From assembly GCF_901709675.1 (NCBI RefSeq), contig NC_051094.1, forward strand, positions 9,294,501 through 9,358,500: a DNA stretch of 64,000 nt, in the 5' to 3' direction. The position numbers were made by a program, and so were the translations under genes. This stretch comes from Syngnathus acus (Eukaryota; Chordata; Actinopteri; Syngnathiformes; Syngnathidae). A model generated the notes under the pieces. That model ran no database searches. It saw only the letters and a list, made by a program, of their open reading frames with translations, and was not told the DNA's origin. This document shows positions 11,801 through 25,335 of this stretch, one piece after another. The first letter of the stretch is position 1. The number at the start of each line of letters is the position of its first letter.

Positions 11801-14800
11801 TTTGCAACACCTCTGCACTGACCCTAACTGTGCATAGTGATCTAACTCTGCATGAGACAAGTCGTGTCTAGCTTCAAGATTGTACACATTTCTGACATAC
11901 CGTTGTGTTTAGACATGTGTGGAAATCACAAGTGAATGTAGCTTCTATTGGATGATTCCATATTAAATGGACTTGCATTCTACAGGCGTACTGTAAAGTA
12001 ATTGTGACAAAGCTCGTAACTCCTTTTATCTGTGTATTCAAGTTGTTTTCTCCCATTGAAATAAGTCAAAGTGGCCAGTTACTGCTGGTAATTATTTCAG
12101 CAAGACAAACTATATAGTGTGCTAGAATTATTCAATCTTGGTGTATTTTTGATCATTGACACCCAAGAATTGTTCTGATTTGGGAAAAAAATATTTGGGA
12201 TTTTTTTTTCTTAATTTTTTAAAAATATGGTTTGTTTTTAGTGCATGTAAGTTTGTGGCAAACATTGGTAAACACTTGAAGAGAAACAAGATAGCAACAT
12301 ATGAGATTTGAGAGTTTTTGCCACCTCTCGCAGGTTGCCAGTTCTCGCTGCATTTTTGGCCCAAGAAAGTTCCCCAGAAAGCACTATGACAGGTTCTTCT
12401 TCGTCAAACTTTACAAACATCAAAACAAGATCCTGTAGGTGGACTTTTTTTTTTTGTACTGGCAAAACAAGTTGAAATCAAATGCGTGCCATTTACAGTG
12501 CCAATTATAATGACAGACGAAACCACTTCTTTTCAGCTTACGGATACAAAAAATACATCTGGTAACAGCAGGACTGCTTTCTGCAGCAAGAAAATGTCAT
12601 GATTTGCTTTTGCCACACTTGTGAGCCAGCATAGACAGACTACATAAGCACGGTTGTGTTTGTCTCAGGTGGCGGGTGGAGACTGCAGCATGTTCATCCA
12701 GTCTGCGAGCCACACACAGACACTCAGGGAAGGGAGGGAGCTCCAGAAGGAGTGGAATCTTAAACAGCACCGAGCAGAGTGGATGAGTCGAGGCTGTCTT
12801 GTCAGTCCGTCACTCATAGAGCGATCGAGTCAAGACTCGGAACCGGCGCCGCCTCATGGCTCTTTTTTTCTGAAGGCTGGCGAAGAGGAAGTGGCTTGTG
12901 GATCCAACAGGATGCTCCTGTTTATAGAAGCCTTTCATGAGGCTGTGATGAAGCTGCCTTATTTTGTGGAGAATGCCATGTCGACCCATAGTGAGGTGCG
13001 GCACCTGTGAGTGAAGTTAAGGCTCTTAAGCTTGGGAACTAACATTTTTTATTTCTAACAACAGCAAAAATACTCAGAAGACGCGGTCACTTAAATGTCA
13101 TTCCCTCCCTTCAAATTTAATTCATTAGTCAATATTGTTAAAATAATGTCATTCTGTCCAGACCTGTAACTTTAATAATTCTGTCACTGTATAGCAGATC
13201 TTCAGAGAAAAAAAAAAATCAGCTTTGGGTTACGCCGTTGGAAAGGGATGAGCACTTTGGAATCTGTGAAGCATTTTCCCATAGTACGCTGTTTTCTTTG
13301 CTACTCAATACACAGTTATTTTAATGAAAGTTTGCGAATGAGCTGAAGCTATCCCGATCTAAGTCCTGTGACCTTTGTGTTGAGTTTGCTGTCGAAATGG
13401 GCAGCCGGAATTTGTCCACCATACTGAACAGCAAGCATTTGCTTGTCTCTCTTTCTGCTCCGGCTGTTCAGGCTCATATTATTATTACAGCCCGAGACCC
13501 TCTCTGACGTGTATAAATCTCATATCCAACAAATGAAAACTAAATGCACCACAGTGTATCAAAAGCGGTCATTTGAAAAGTCTACCCACATGCTTTGTTT
13601 CTGTGGAACCTTTTTTCCATGGTGCTTAGGGCGGAGGGAATGTATTGTGAGGCTAACAAAAGGAAGTTCATTGTTCCTGTCAAATAGGTCTGTTTGCTGC
13701 CAGCTTGCTCTTCTGGATTTTTTAGACACTACACTGCTGTACAGATTTCTAGTTGTGTGACAGAGAGATTGAGAGAAAGTCTATGTCTTTGTGTTCTTAG
13801 TGTAAGGACATAAATGTGTATTTGGCTCTAAATAGTATTAATATTTCTAGTAATTGGTAGATATTTTCACAGATTTAAAAAAACCTGTTTACTGGGACAT
13901 AGGGGTCGATACTTTATGTCAAATTACCAGGTACACTATTATTAATTTTTTGTAATTTTTTTATGTATTGTACCATTTTGAAACACCAATGGAGCAGCAT
14001 GGATTTGTTTGAACCTGGTCGCGTCATACAGTTACGAGCCCGCTCAAGCCTCTCGGTGGCTTTTCACAGAAAGCAGTCGCCACACTAAGTTTGTTTTAGT
14101 AACGGTCTTTTTCTGAAATGAATGACTCCTATTCAGCAGGATATTAGCAATACATTTTTATTTTCATAGTCTTTTGCAATTGCCTGAATTACGGTGTGTA
14201 CCCGTCATTCAACAGTTTTGAAATTTCCTAATGATGTCATAGTTTACGTGCAAGAAGGCAGGCGCCCGCCATCTGCCAAGTTCAGGGATGAATGTGCTCA
14301 CATTGATTTTCAAAGAAATAGAACGACTGAAGTCAGCCTGGAGGAATCGTTTCACTTTTTGTTGTTGTCAGATTTTATAGGCAGGTGTGAGCAGTCAATT
14401 GGTTATAATGAAGCTTGGAAATTGTAATTGTCATTTGAGGTTGGACTACGTTGAGGTCAATGTGAAGAGAGAACAAGTAAACAGGGTTGTTGTATTCACT
14501 GAGTTGAGATGTTATTTCACCACCAGCAGAGAACCATGAGTTATGTTCTACTGATGTCACCTGTCTCTTTTGTGTTTTGCAGCCTGAGTGAGAGCTTCTT
14601 TATGGTGAAGGGTGCTGCGCTCTTCCTGCAGCAAGGGAGCTCTCAGCAGGGCCAAAGAGTTCATCCTCACCACAAGCATGCAGGTGAGAACTACAATAAA
14701 CACCTGATGGTAGTTCTGCATTTTTATTTTTATTTATATTTGCTTTCTGTTTGTCAGACTTACCAAGCTGGTCAGTTTTGTCTAACAAGGAAATACTTGC

Positions 14801-17800
14801 TGCCTTGGACTCATTTAACTTGTCTGAAACTTTCCTTTAAACAAATTGGGAATAATACATAATCAGTGGAATTATCTGCTTACATTACCTTTACGGCCTG
14901 ACACATTTTGATCAGGCTTTTGTTAATGCCTGAGGCAAGAAATGATGTCACGCTGCAATGTACGTGACCAAACAGTCTTGTACGTTCTGTTTTATGCTAA
15001 AGGTTGTAATTAACACCTGTCTTGCTGAAACACTCGGTCTGTTAACATATTCAAACGACGCTGGCTTCCTATCAACAGTTGTCTGTCATCGCAGTTGGTC
15101 CTGCACACTCAGTTTCACAATCCAGTTCAACTGATATCTCTTGTTCTTTTGTTCATGTTAAAACGGGAAACCAATTCAAGAATCAAAACATCTGTAGAAA
15201 ATAATAGGGTGTTGTTTGGAAGTATGGGACCATTTACACCCATTGGAATTCTTTGACCTTTAAATTGAATCACTCACTGTCTGAGACAATTGTTGTCAAT
15301 GCTCTGTAACAGGGGACTTACCACAACACCTCCAAGTGATGATAAACATTCTTCGCTCAGAGGACCGGATCAAACTGGTGAGAAACAACATCTAGAGCAT
15401 CCCAAAAATATTCCCAGGACTTCCCCTCTTTACACAGGTTGTTTGTTATGTTACAGCCCTTTTTCCAAAATTGAAGGAAAAAAAGTTTTCCTCAACATTC
15501 TACACACAGCACCCCTTAATGAGTGTTCATGTTAAAAATAGTGTAGTGTTAAAATAATTAACATTTATTTAATAAAAAAAAAAAAAACTGAGAGACTTGT
15601 TCAATACTTTGTTGATGCATGTTGTAGCCTAACCAAATGTGGAAAAAGTGAAGCATTTTGCCACCCCAGATACACTGTAAGTGTAGTCACACTATTAACC
15701 AAAAACATACGCACACATCCAGTTAGTGTCCTACCTGGCACAGTCAAATGGTTGTCATTTATTGTGTGCTAATTATACGTACTCCGCTTGTTCTTTGTAA
15801 TTATCAGTTGTGAGAGCAGGTTTGAGCAGCATGGTTTAAAGAGTGTGACCAAATGTTTCCATGCCGTGCGTTAGTTAGAAGGAATCTTGGAAGTATGAAA
15901 CAGACACATACTGGTTAGACTGCCCATTGGATGTCATTTGGCGTGGCAGCCCTACATAGTTGTAGTAGAAAACGTCCTTGCCATGAGCATGAATACAACT
16001 GTAGCATGTTTTTTTTCTTATTTTATTTTCAATGAATGTACATTGTGTGTCCCTGAGTAGGCCGTGCGGCTGGAGAGTGCATGGTTAGATCGTGTGCGAT
16101 ACATGGTGGTTGTATACACCAGTGGACGGCAGGACACAGAGGAGAACATCCTACTGGGAATCGACTTTACTAACAAAGACTGGTGAGAAGACTGTAGAAT
16201 GCGCTAGTATGAATAACACTCGCATTGTCATGCGTGTATGTGGGGGGGCTGCTTTTTGTTTTGCTTTGCTCATTTGACAATATTACACTCGTGTTTTCGT
16301 ATTCCTGCCAGCAAAAGCTGTTCGATTGGCATGGTGCTACCTCTGTGGAGTGACAGTAAAATCCATCTGGATGGAGATGGGTGAGTGCCAAAGTCACATT
16401 TGCCTTCATATCAACAGCGCAAACAGTTTATGGCATTCCAGCTGGTAGAGTGACCATCTGTTTTGTTTTCACCGCAGGGGCTTTACTGTGACTACGGCAG
16501 GGCGGACTCATGTCTTTAAACCGGTGTCAGTGCAGGCTATGTGGTGAGTAATCCTCCGGAGTGTCTCGTATCGTGCGGTTTTCTTTCATGACACACACAC
16601 ACAGCACAACAAATCTCCCGATGGCAAGTGCGAAACACACAGCCAATCTGAACCACAAAGGCTTTTTTGTCTTACTGTCCACAGCACTACGCCACCTGCC
16701 GGAAATGACAGCGTTGTGCACATTACTCGAGTCGGAACGTAAAACGGCGCATTTGTGTGACTGTTTCGCTGGTTTGGATGAAAATCGTTTCCCTGCTTTC
16801 ATAGGTCAGCTCTCCAGGTGCTCCACAAGGCCTGCGAGGTGTCCCGTAGGTACAACTATTTCCCTGGGGGCATGGCTCTCACTTGGATGGGCTACTATGA
16901 AGGCTGCATTGCTTCAGAGCAGAGTTGTATCAACGAATGGAACACCATGAAGGACTTGGAATCCACACGCCCAGACTCGCCTACTATGTTTGTCGACAAG
17001 TCAGTCTTCATAAATTACATAAAAATCTGAACGTTATGTAAGATGATTCTCTTCAACCTTAGTGTTGAAAGTGTATATGATTTTTGCAATTGCGTTATCG
17101 CTTATGTGTCAGATTATAAACAAACTTTTTCCTTGATAGGCCTTCAGAGAGAGAAAGAACAGAGTGCCTTATCAGAGCAAAACTCCGAAGCATCATGACA
17201 TGCCAGGATCTTGAGAACGTCACGTGCAAACAGGTAACTCTGACTGACATGGGGCACCTGATTCCATTTGTTGTTTACGTTCATATTTCTGCTTCCTTAT
17301 GACTAGGTTTATGGGCATATTTATTCTTTTATTATTTCGAAACCAAGTGTGTTCTTACTTCATATATGCACACTGTCATGTTCTTGTGTACATAATGTTA
17401 CTATTTTGTCAGATCCGCACTGAGTTGGAGCAGCACATGAGCTGCAATCTGAAGGAATTCAAAGAGTTCATCGACAATGAGATGCTGTTGATTTTGGGCC
17501 AGATGGACAAAGCCACACTCATCTTTGACCACGTGTACCTGGTAGAGCTGCTTTTCTTGAATCGACAAACTGTCTGGAAGGATAATGAGAATATACTTCG
17601 CCTCACCTCTGTATTTATTCTTTCTTTGAAGGGCTCTGAATGGAATGCGTCAAATTTGGAAGAACTGCAAGAGACAGGGTGATTTATTTAATATTGTACA
17701 ATGCTGTGATGATCTCACACACACATGCAAAATTGTAATCTGAGCAAGAAGGAATGACCTTTATCTCTCTTCCTCAGGGTGGGCTATATCCTCAATGTTA

Positions 17801-20260
17801 CCCGAGAGATAGACAACTTTTTTCCAGGCACGTTCCATTATCACAACATACGCGTGTATGACGAAGAGGCCACCGACCTGCTGGCTCACTGGAATGATAC
17901 GTACAACTTCATTGTTAAAGCAAAGTGAGTCGTGATGGAGCAGAAAAACAATTTTGACCCATTTATATCATCAGCTCGTCTGTCAGTCGCTATTCATTAA
18001 CATTATTCGGCTTACGTTGCCTTTGCGGCGGGTCCCAGAATGACACTCGTTAGCCAAATATCCCAAGCTTTTCCGTGAGTAGTGTCTAATGTGCCTTCCC
18101 AAAATGTTAACTGATGACTTTAACCTTCTACTCACCAGGAAGAACTACTCCAAGTGTCTTGTTCACTGTAAGATGGGTGTCAGCCGATCTGCCTCCACAG
18201 TCATTGCGTACGCCATGAAAGAGTACGGCTGGTCGCTAGAGAAGGCGTACAACTTTGTCAAGGAAAAGAGAAGCATCACGCGACCGAACCCAAGTTTCAT
18301 GAGACAGCTGGCAGAGTATGAGGGCATCCTTGATGCGAGGTATGTGCACATTGTTGCATAAACATCCTCTGTGCACACTGACTTGTTCTTTGGTTCTCCG
18401 TTCAGCAAACAGCGTCACAACAAACTGTGGCAACCGGACGCAGACTGCGAGATGACCGAGGGTCAGCAGGTCTCATCCCAGTGCTCTGGTGAGGAAGAGG
18501 GAGATCACCTGACCCCAGAGCCAGCAATGTCTCCCTGCTGTGAAGATGCGCTGCCCGATAGAGGCGCAGCATGCCCCTCCCCTTGCCGAAAAGTGGCCCT
18601 GGAGATCGACCCTGCCTACAACAACTATTATTTCCGGAGGCTGTCTGATTCTGCGCTGGATAGTGAGCCCTCAACCCCCGTGCGTGGCCCCCCTCTTCTC
18701 GGCATGGAGAAAGTCTTCATTGAGATTGAAGATGTTGAGCGAGACGCTCTGCTGGACGATGAGGCATTTGATGGCCGGGAGGGTCTGGGCCTTCCGCCTT
18801 TTGGCTCTACAGCGGAGGGCACCGCAGCCCAGACCTCCAACCGTGGCCCGGAGCCCCTGGAGGAGCTGCGTCTGCGACTGGAGTTTAGCACAGTGGAGGA
18901 AGAGGATGAGGAAGATGTGCAAAAGGAGGAGGCGGACATGGAGGTCCTGATGCAGCCAGATGACGGAGGGGGTGGGGATGGAGGCGGAGGAGCTGAGGAA
19001 ACGCAGGATGTAGAGGTGGAAGCGGAAGCCGACAGCAATGGCATGGACCTGGCAACCCTGAACGATAATTCCAACAATAACAACCGTTTTACCTCTTACC
19101 AGAACATCAATGTGAGTTCGTATTTGGAAACATGAAAATGAGGCTTTGAATATGTCCCACACACACATATTTTCCTTTGTTTTTTTTCTTTTTAGGGAAC
19201 AGCTGCCACTCTTGCAGCCGATGTGTCTTTATTTTCACGGAGGGATTTGAATTCCAAGCGGAAGCACATTTCTCTAACCTCGGTTTCAGATCCTTGCCTT
19301 AAACTCCAGCCTCTTGACGTCTCAAACACTCCATTCCTGCTATCTTCCGACGACCTTGAGTGTTCCACCCCGTCTCTGTCCGACTGTGCCAACAGCGCTT
19401 CATTTGTTTCTGCAGCGCTCCCCGATGTACTGCCGCAGCCAACTGACTCCCTTCATGTTGTCGGGGTGCAGGACTGTGGCGATGTGTTGCATGTCAACAT
19501 AGAGCTTGATAGTAGGCCATCTGTAGGCTCTTCGGAGGTTCTCCCTGAGCTGGTGGCCATGGAGTTGCACAAAGATACACCCGCCGTGGCTTGCCACCCG
19601 ACTCAGCAGACGGAGACCTTTGTGACGTTGCAGAGGTCGGGTGTGGTGCGGCGCCACGCAGAGAGACTAGAGAGACTTTCGGGTTTGACCCAAGAGAGCC
19701 TGCATTCTCTTAAACCTTTGCACATGTCCAAGAACTTTCAGCACAAGGAGGAAGAGGAAGACTTCACTGTCTTTCCAATAGACTTGATGAAATCATCTAC
19801 ATCGTGCCAAGTAAGGTTGGAGCCTCTGGTTGTTCCCCTCACCAATGAAGTCTTGTTGGGGGTGGTGGGGTCAGGTATGCTCACCCCCACCTCCTCGCCT
19901 CACGGCGCCACACTGACGCGCAGCTCCAGCACTGACAGTCTGCGCAGCGTGAGAGGAAAGCCCGGCCTGGTCCGTCAGCGGGCGCAGGAGATCGAGACAC
20001 GGATGCGTCTGGCGGGCCTCACTGTGTCATCCAGGCTCAAACGGTCCAACTCGCTGGCCAAGTTGGACAGCCTGGATATCTCCTCTGAGGACCTGTGCTC
20101 CGCTTGCTCTTCAGATGCAGGAAGACTACTGCTTCTCTCACTGTCCCCGGAGCCAGATCACAGCATGGAGTGGGAGTCTCCTGCCACCCCTGTTCAATCC
20201 CGACCCTGCCGGGATTTGCACACCGCAGAGAAAGTTCGAGCAGGGGAGCCCATAAGCTGA
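8898..20260 (+). CDS. ssh1: Slingshot protein phosphatase 1
   Basis: Slingshot dephosphorylates and activates cofilin/ADF, promoting actin-filament turnover. Fifteen coding exons: 8898-8978, 11000-11037, 14583-14683, 15313-15377, 16061-16182, 16312-16380, 16478-16543, 16805-16999, 17140-17233, 17413-17541, 17632-17678, 17778-17924, 18139-18339, 18406-19111 and 19196-20260. They total 3126 nt, giving 1041 aa (human about 1049), with every phase matching. The N-terminus MALVTLQRSPTPSAAS is the slingshot hallmark. The SSH-N region and a DEK-C-like segment (RTECLIRAKL... to FIDNEMLLILGQMD) follow. The dual-specificity phosphatase domain carries HCKMGVSRSA, with the catalytic Cys near residue 395. 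The long tail is mostly disordered and acidic, but ends with the conserved RGKPGLVRQRAQEIETR and LKRSNSLAKL (a 14-3-3/LIMK-type serine motif). The start is the first ATG of the conserved N-terminus. An alternative first exon may lie in intron 2. Confidence 0.97.
9013..9117 (+). repeat. AAT/ATG-rich low-complexity tract in ssh1 intron 1
   Basis: Imperfect trinucleotide repeats of (AAT)n, (GAT)n and (CAT)n type lie just after exon 1. The Asn/His-rich reading frame across it is not a gene. Confidence 0.8.
10548..10860. mobile_element. hAT-type repeat relic in ssh1 intron 1
   Basis: The stretch begins with 'ggtgcaatgattaatcggtt' followed by 'attaatcgat' motifs, and continues into AT-rich sequence with a 'tttctggtttttggcattctc' core. 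This recalls a widespread class of fish hAT relics. The assignment comes from remembered sequence style, not an alignment. Confidence 0.35.
12912..13006 (+). CDS. ssh1: Candidate alternative first coding exon of ssh1
   Basis: An open frame in ssh1 intron 2 runs from 12654 to a donor-like CACCT|gtgagt at 13006. It ends with two leftover bases, exactly the phase that exon 3 (14583, S-LSESFFMVKG) requires. Splicing would replace the 40-residue MALVTLQ... start with a peptide such as MLLFIEAFHEAVMKLPYFVE... (from the ATG at 12912), followed by LLSESFFMVKG. The segment is more GC-rich than the surrounding intron. No promoter was identified, and one phase in three matches by chance, so this is only a hypothesis. 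Confidence 0.3.
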
Positions 20261-21560
20261 CACGCACGCTGGTACTCCGGCCTCCCCTCATTTATCGCCA
20301 CGTAGCGCCGTGGAGGGTTGTACAGATTGTGGACACAAAAAAAGATATATAAAGCATTCACTTATTTGCCACATTGTTTGTCAAACTACTTTGACAGTGA
20401 AAGTCATATTGCTGTATCTGACAAGAGAAGCCATCATATCACCTCTGATTTGGTTGGGAGAAACAAGTGCCTTATGTTTGAGACCAGAGAGGCACACGGT
20501 TTTTGGGAGAAGGCAGATAAGAGGATGAGAGCAACCTCCAATTCACATACCATGGGTGGTATGTACTGAAAAATGGTATTGTATCCATCTGCATATATTT
20601 TTTTTTTTTTTTTTTAAATCCGCCTGGTACAAAGTTTATTGACAACCTGTTTAATTCCCGTCAGAAAGCGTTGTTCTGTAAGTGTTAATAATTGTAGTTG
20701 TTTACTACACAGTTTGTTTTAGATGCCACAGGCTTTCATGTTGAATTCACGAAAGCTGTTTCTCCCTGAAGTTGAGATAAAGTGATGAAATTGATGCGTG
20801 AGGAATTGTGAGCTCGAATGAGTGATTGAAATGAAAAGTGGTGAGAGCTTGGCTTTTCACGATCTTCAGCCAACATCAGAATAACTTTCTGAGTGTGTTG
20901 TTCCTTTGAGCTGCTTATTATTTTTTACAACAACAAAAAATGATGTACTGGTACATAACAAGCTATCTTCCAAAATAACGTTGAGATGTTAACCACCTCA
21001 TCATTCCCTTCATTGATCTTTGGGAACGTAATGAGCAATCATGCTGTCTGTCTAATGTAATGCAAATTCAGGATTTCATATCAGAAATTCTTTTTCTTTT
21101 GCCATAGTTCTATGAACATCTTTGACAAGCTGTGAGTACAAAAAGAAGTCAACCTTGAGGATTGCCAACATTCAATTCATTATTTTTAAATGTGAAAAAC
21201 CAAAGCTCTGTGGCTGTCTCACTAAATTAAAGCTGTACAATGTAACCATCATGTCAATCATGTATTTAAATGCTGTCACACCATTTTGCACATTTGGGAG
21301 AAATGCGGAAAAAACTTGAGGGAGTTATTGGGCTTATTGCTGTTAGGCTTTTATGCTCATATCCACTTTTTTTTTTTTTAAAACTACGATCACGATAGGT
21401 TACATCATTTTATTTGGTAACCCTTTTTTTTTTAAAAAAGTATGCAGTAACTTTTGTACTGTACATTGCTGTAGTTTGAATGCATATTGCACTTTTTATG
21501 TTAATTGTACTGTATGTGTCAATTATGAAAATAAACATTTTTTTATTAAATATAATTAGA
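20261..21560 (+). other. ssh1 3' UTR with poly(A) signal
   Basis: The AT-rich sequence after the ssh1 stop ends in AATAAA at 21530-21535, the first strong canonical polyadenylation signal. Small reading frames inside are not supported. Confidence 0.6.
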
Positions 21561-21735
21561 TGTGTGCATTATTATTATTACGGATAATACTGCATTTAAT
21601 GGGGCTGGTATGATTATGAAAAATGCGCAGCCTTCAGGGGAAGTTGAACAGTTAAGAAAGCAACCCAAAATAGGAGGATTGCTTTCCAAGCTCCAGCACA
21701 CGCGTGTTGCAGCTTTGGGGTCTTTTTGCAGCTCG

Positions 21736-22145
21736 CCTATTAACCAGGACCAAGAAGAGAGAGCACATTAGACCAGTCCTTTGTTAATTACGCCCCCAAA
21801 CTATGGAACACACTGCCCATAGATATATCAGGGAGGCCAGCTCGCTAGATATTTTCAAAACAAAACTTAAAACTCATTTCTTTACCCGAGCATTTAACTA
21901 ATTACGTTTTGTAAATTTCATTTTAAGCCTAATTTTATCTTTATTTTTATTTTTGTACCTTTTTCTTAAAGCTTTATTCTTTATTTTATTAAAGCTTGCT
22001 CCTATTTTAAACTCACTTTATTAATTGTGTATGCATACATTAATGTTTTGTTTTTATGTATTCATGTGTTTCTTTCATTGTTGTAAAGCGCTTTGAGCTG
22101 CAATTCTTGTATGAAAGCTGCTATACAAATAAAGTTATTATTATT
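21736..22145 (+). mobile_element. 3'-end fragment of a fish LINE
   Basis: Broken frames translate to TKKREHIRPVL, NYAPKLWNTLPIDISGRPAR and DIFKTKLKTHFFTRAFN. This is the typical C-terminal end of a non-LTR retrotransposon reverse-transcriptase ORF. The 3' tail follows: 'gtaaagcgctttgagctgc...tatacaaataaagttattatt', ending in short ATT repeats. There are internal stops and frameshifts, and a deletion after RPVL. It is a dead, 5'-truncated copy. Confidence 0.75.
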
Positions 22146-23347
22146 TTTAAACGGGAAAACTGCCCCGAACGTTCATATTTGCCCAATGACTTCACTTTGA
22201 TGAGGTGCGTGTGTGCGTTTCATCATTACGTCATCGTGCTGTCATTTGTGTGCTTTGGCTGGAGAGCGTTATTCCTAATAGCCAGGTTATATAACATTCA
22301 GCTTCTCCACCCTTTTTGCATGACATCAATGAATGACTTAAGTTACACGCTCTTGTTGCTCTGCTGGCCCGAACGGAATGACCGCGCGTGCCTTCCAACG
22401 GAATAATAGGTCTGTGTACAATAACGTGATGAGACGCTGTCATGTGGTGGCGTCTGTATGTGACAGGCGCATAAATATTTGTTCATGTCTCAGCATTGTT
22501 CGAGATTGTTTCGAGGTTGAGCCTCTCCCTAAAACAAAGGCTTTAGAATTTAACCTAGTGAAATACTACCCGGATTGAATTACAATTGTTTTGCGCAGAT
22601 TTAATATGAGCAACTAATAACTCTTTGTAAGATGCATTTTTTTTTTTTTTTTTTTTTTAATTTACAATGTGTTGATTTAAAGCTGCTTCTGAATGTGAGG
22701 CAGAGCGATTGTTAGAAAACATCATGCATGCAAACTACCTCAGTTTACAGTCAGTCACCAGGTGTGGGTCTCCAACACACTATTTTTCTTGTATTATTCA
22801 AGTATGTGGTCTGTTTGTGCGTTACTATAGTTACCATGAGAAAATGATTACAATTTCCAATGCACCCCTACTTTAAACCTACCAAGACTTCTTGTAAGCA
22901 GCAAACAACAGTTATGAGAATAGAATATTTTTAGGGGTCATTCACTCTTTTAACGACTGTTTACTTTTAGACTCCAAAGTCCACTTAGGTGTATCAACTG
23001 AAGAACATGCAAATCACACGTTCTTTTATTCCCTAAAAATTAAATGCCAAGTGGTTTTTGCTTCATCGTACTATCCAGGGCCTTTCACATCAAACACAAA
23101 TGCAAACCTGAGAATATTTTTGAGCAGAAAAAATTAGCAACAAAAGAAAAAGTAGTTGAATGGCATTGTCCTCAGAAAACCACAGGAATCATAGTAGCCT
23201 TGTAAAAAATGAGAAGAAAATGTGAGCCCAATGTTAATGTTGACGTTTCTCAATCGGGAAAAAGTACAAGTTTCACCTCTTCCATCTATCCATTCTCAAC
23301 ACCGCTTATCCTTGGTCTTAGCCAAACGAGCTGTGACATCACATGAC
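22146..23347. other. Intergenic region without recognised gene
   Basis: The region holds a T-rich run at 22639-22660 and a fragment of the common fish repeat 'ccatctatccattctcaacaccgcttatcc' at 23280-23309. I see no coding exon or RNA gene. Confidence 0.55.
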
Positions 23348-23359
23348 TATAATATAAGG
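23348..23359 (+). promoter_or_regulatory. Candidate TATA box for the long coro1c transcript
   Basis: TATAATATAAGG lies about 30 bp before the start (about 23380) of a short exon-like segment ending in a strong donor (CTG|gtaagt). The spacing fits a TATA-directed start site. It is inferred from sequence only. Confidence 0.35.
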
Positions 23360-23379
23360 CACCCATTGCTTGCGTGTTT

Positions 23380-23488
23380 CAGGGAGGACAGATCATCTTC
23401 GAACAAGCAACAAAGAACACACTGTCGCTCCTGCCAGTGAGATTGAGCAAGGCAAAGATACACAGATTCACTCGGCATCCTCGAACTG
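23380..23488 (+). other. Candidate 5' UTR exon (long coro1c transcript)
   Basis: The segment is about 109 bp, with a consensus donor (gtaagt) at 23489. A preceding 'gtgtttcag' could alternatively make it an internal exon. It would splice to the acceptor 'ttctccatag' at 25329, six bases before the ATG of the large exon. It contains no obvious coding sequence. Confidence 0.4.
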
Positions 23489-24757
23489 GTAAGTGTAAGC
23501 CTTCACTGACCTGTACGTGATAAGAGATTCTTATTACAGCCTTTATTTTAGATTGAGTAAAGCCAAGGGTCATAGAATGGCACTCGTAATTTTGATGTAC
23601 AAAAAAAGGTTATGGAAAAGGTTTTGGGGTTTTACTTCCTGTATATGTGCGAGTATGTTGATGATGCAGAGCACATGGTGATCAAGTGGGAAGCCTTAGG
23701 CATTAAAGGGAGGATCGGACAGAATAACAGGCTGCTTGTGAACAGTGCTGGGATGGGATTCGCCATGTTGAGGGATGGGTGCCTTTATCCTGATGAGGTC
23801 ACATGGATAAGAAAATAAATTGTTAACCGTGGCTTTCACCTCTTCTGGTTATTTTACCTCTCCAACCAAGATCTTTTGGTATTGCACTTTTGGCCGTGCG
23901 CTTCTACTACCAGGTGCAGCTTTAGAGGGTCTGATAGCGTTTATTTCCTAGGCCATGTGTTTGGCCAATATGCAGACTTGTCAGATGATAGAGCTCCAGC
24001 AGTCATATGGAGAGGAGAGGAGCGAAAACAAGACTCATGGCAGATTGTTATTGTTCATTGTGTGACTACATTTTCTCCATTTGCACACACACTCACACAC
24101 AGCCAACCAGTTTCGACACTACTTGTCCTCTGTAGGGTCTCGGGTGAGTTAAGGCTATCACATTTGAAGGCCCAATTCTGACCGTTCCACAAATTTGATA
24201 GCTCTCATTTGACGCTATCGGTAAACAAGCAGAATGTGCCCATCAGGTCTGACGGCGCTGGAAAAATCTTGTGACTGTAATTTGTTTTAAAAATGTGCAT
24301 GCAAAGCAAGTGGTGAAATTGCAAGTGCAGAAGCAATACAACAGCTGTTATTGTAATAAGATGCTGTGATTCACAGCAACCATAAAAATGACCACCGTGT
24401 GACGATGAATTGTTTGCAATGTGATTCTGTTCTCACTCAATTTCAATTATGAACACAGTGACTATTATTTTTTGCTTCAGTTTTGACCTTTTCGAATACT
24501 ATCTCTCTGCCATTAAGTGTGTGTAAGTATTAAAACAACACACATTATTTTGACCAAGATTGTCAGAGTTGTCAGTTCCATGTAAGGGGTGAGTGCAGTC
24601 ATAGCCCCTTTTCAAAAATGTACGTACATTCTGTAAGAACATAAACTCTTTAATTTTATGTTTATAATAATGATGTAAGATTTTGTTTGACGTTTGAGCT
24701 TCCACAGATGGTGTTTTTTGGGGAAACAATGTGTCGCACACCTTATTGAATATGAGA

Positions 24758-24812
<55 letters not shown>
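24758..24812 (+). repeat. (TAAC)n tetranucleotide microsatellite
   Basis: About 13 perfect TAAC units lie within the putative first intron of the long coro1c transcript. The rest of 23489-25329 shows no gene. Confidence 0.98.
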
Positions 24813-25335
24813 AACTAGCTACAGCCTCACAAAAGACAATTTTGCTAAAAATCCACTCACAAAAGTCCAAAACTGACCAAGCATACTCCAGGTCTAGAAA
24901 TGGAAGCTGGGTCACAACATGGTGTGCATAATCATGTGACTTTGAATTAACTAACATCAGCAGCGGGTTCTCTTCAAAGAATGTCCAGCATTCCTTTGTC
25001 TGGCTTTGAAGGCTTCCATTTTACATCGTAAAAACTTTATGGTGCACCACCAAGCAAAGATGTCACAAAAAGTAAGAATACTTTAATGATGAATTCGACT
25101 GGTGTCATGTGTTTTTGATGATGTGTCCATGTTCCACATATACAATGAATGTCAGTTTATATATGAAGTTCTAGATTTGTGGGGTATATTGACAAAAATA
25201 TGATTTTTTTTAAGACACATAGTAGGAACTGTATTAAAAAAATATTTTTTAATTTCATTCTGTTGGAATAATTTTTGGACTGGTGTCTTCTGTCTTGTTG
25301 TGAGGTTAATGCCATCTCTTTCTCCATAGACCAGT

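Noticed and set aside
18402-19168. Ser-rich and Cys/Arg-rich minus-strand frames over the ssh1 tail
   Set aside because: They are shadows of the ssh1 coding exons 18406-19111 and 19196-20260.
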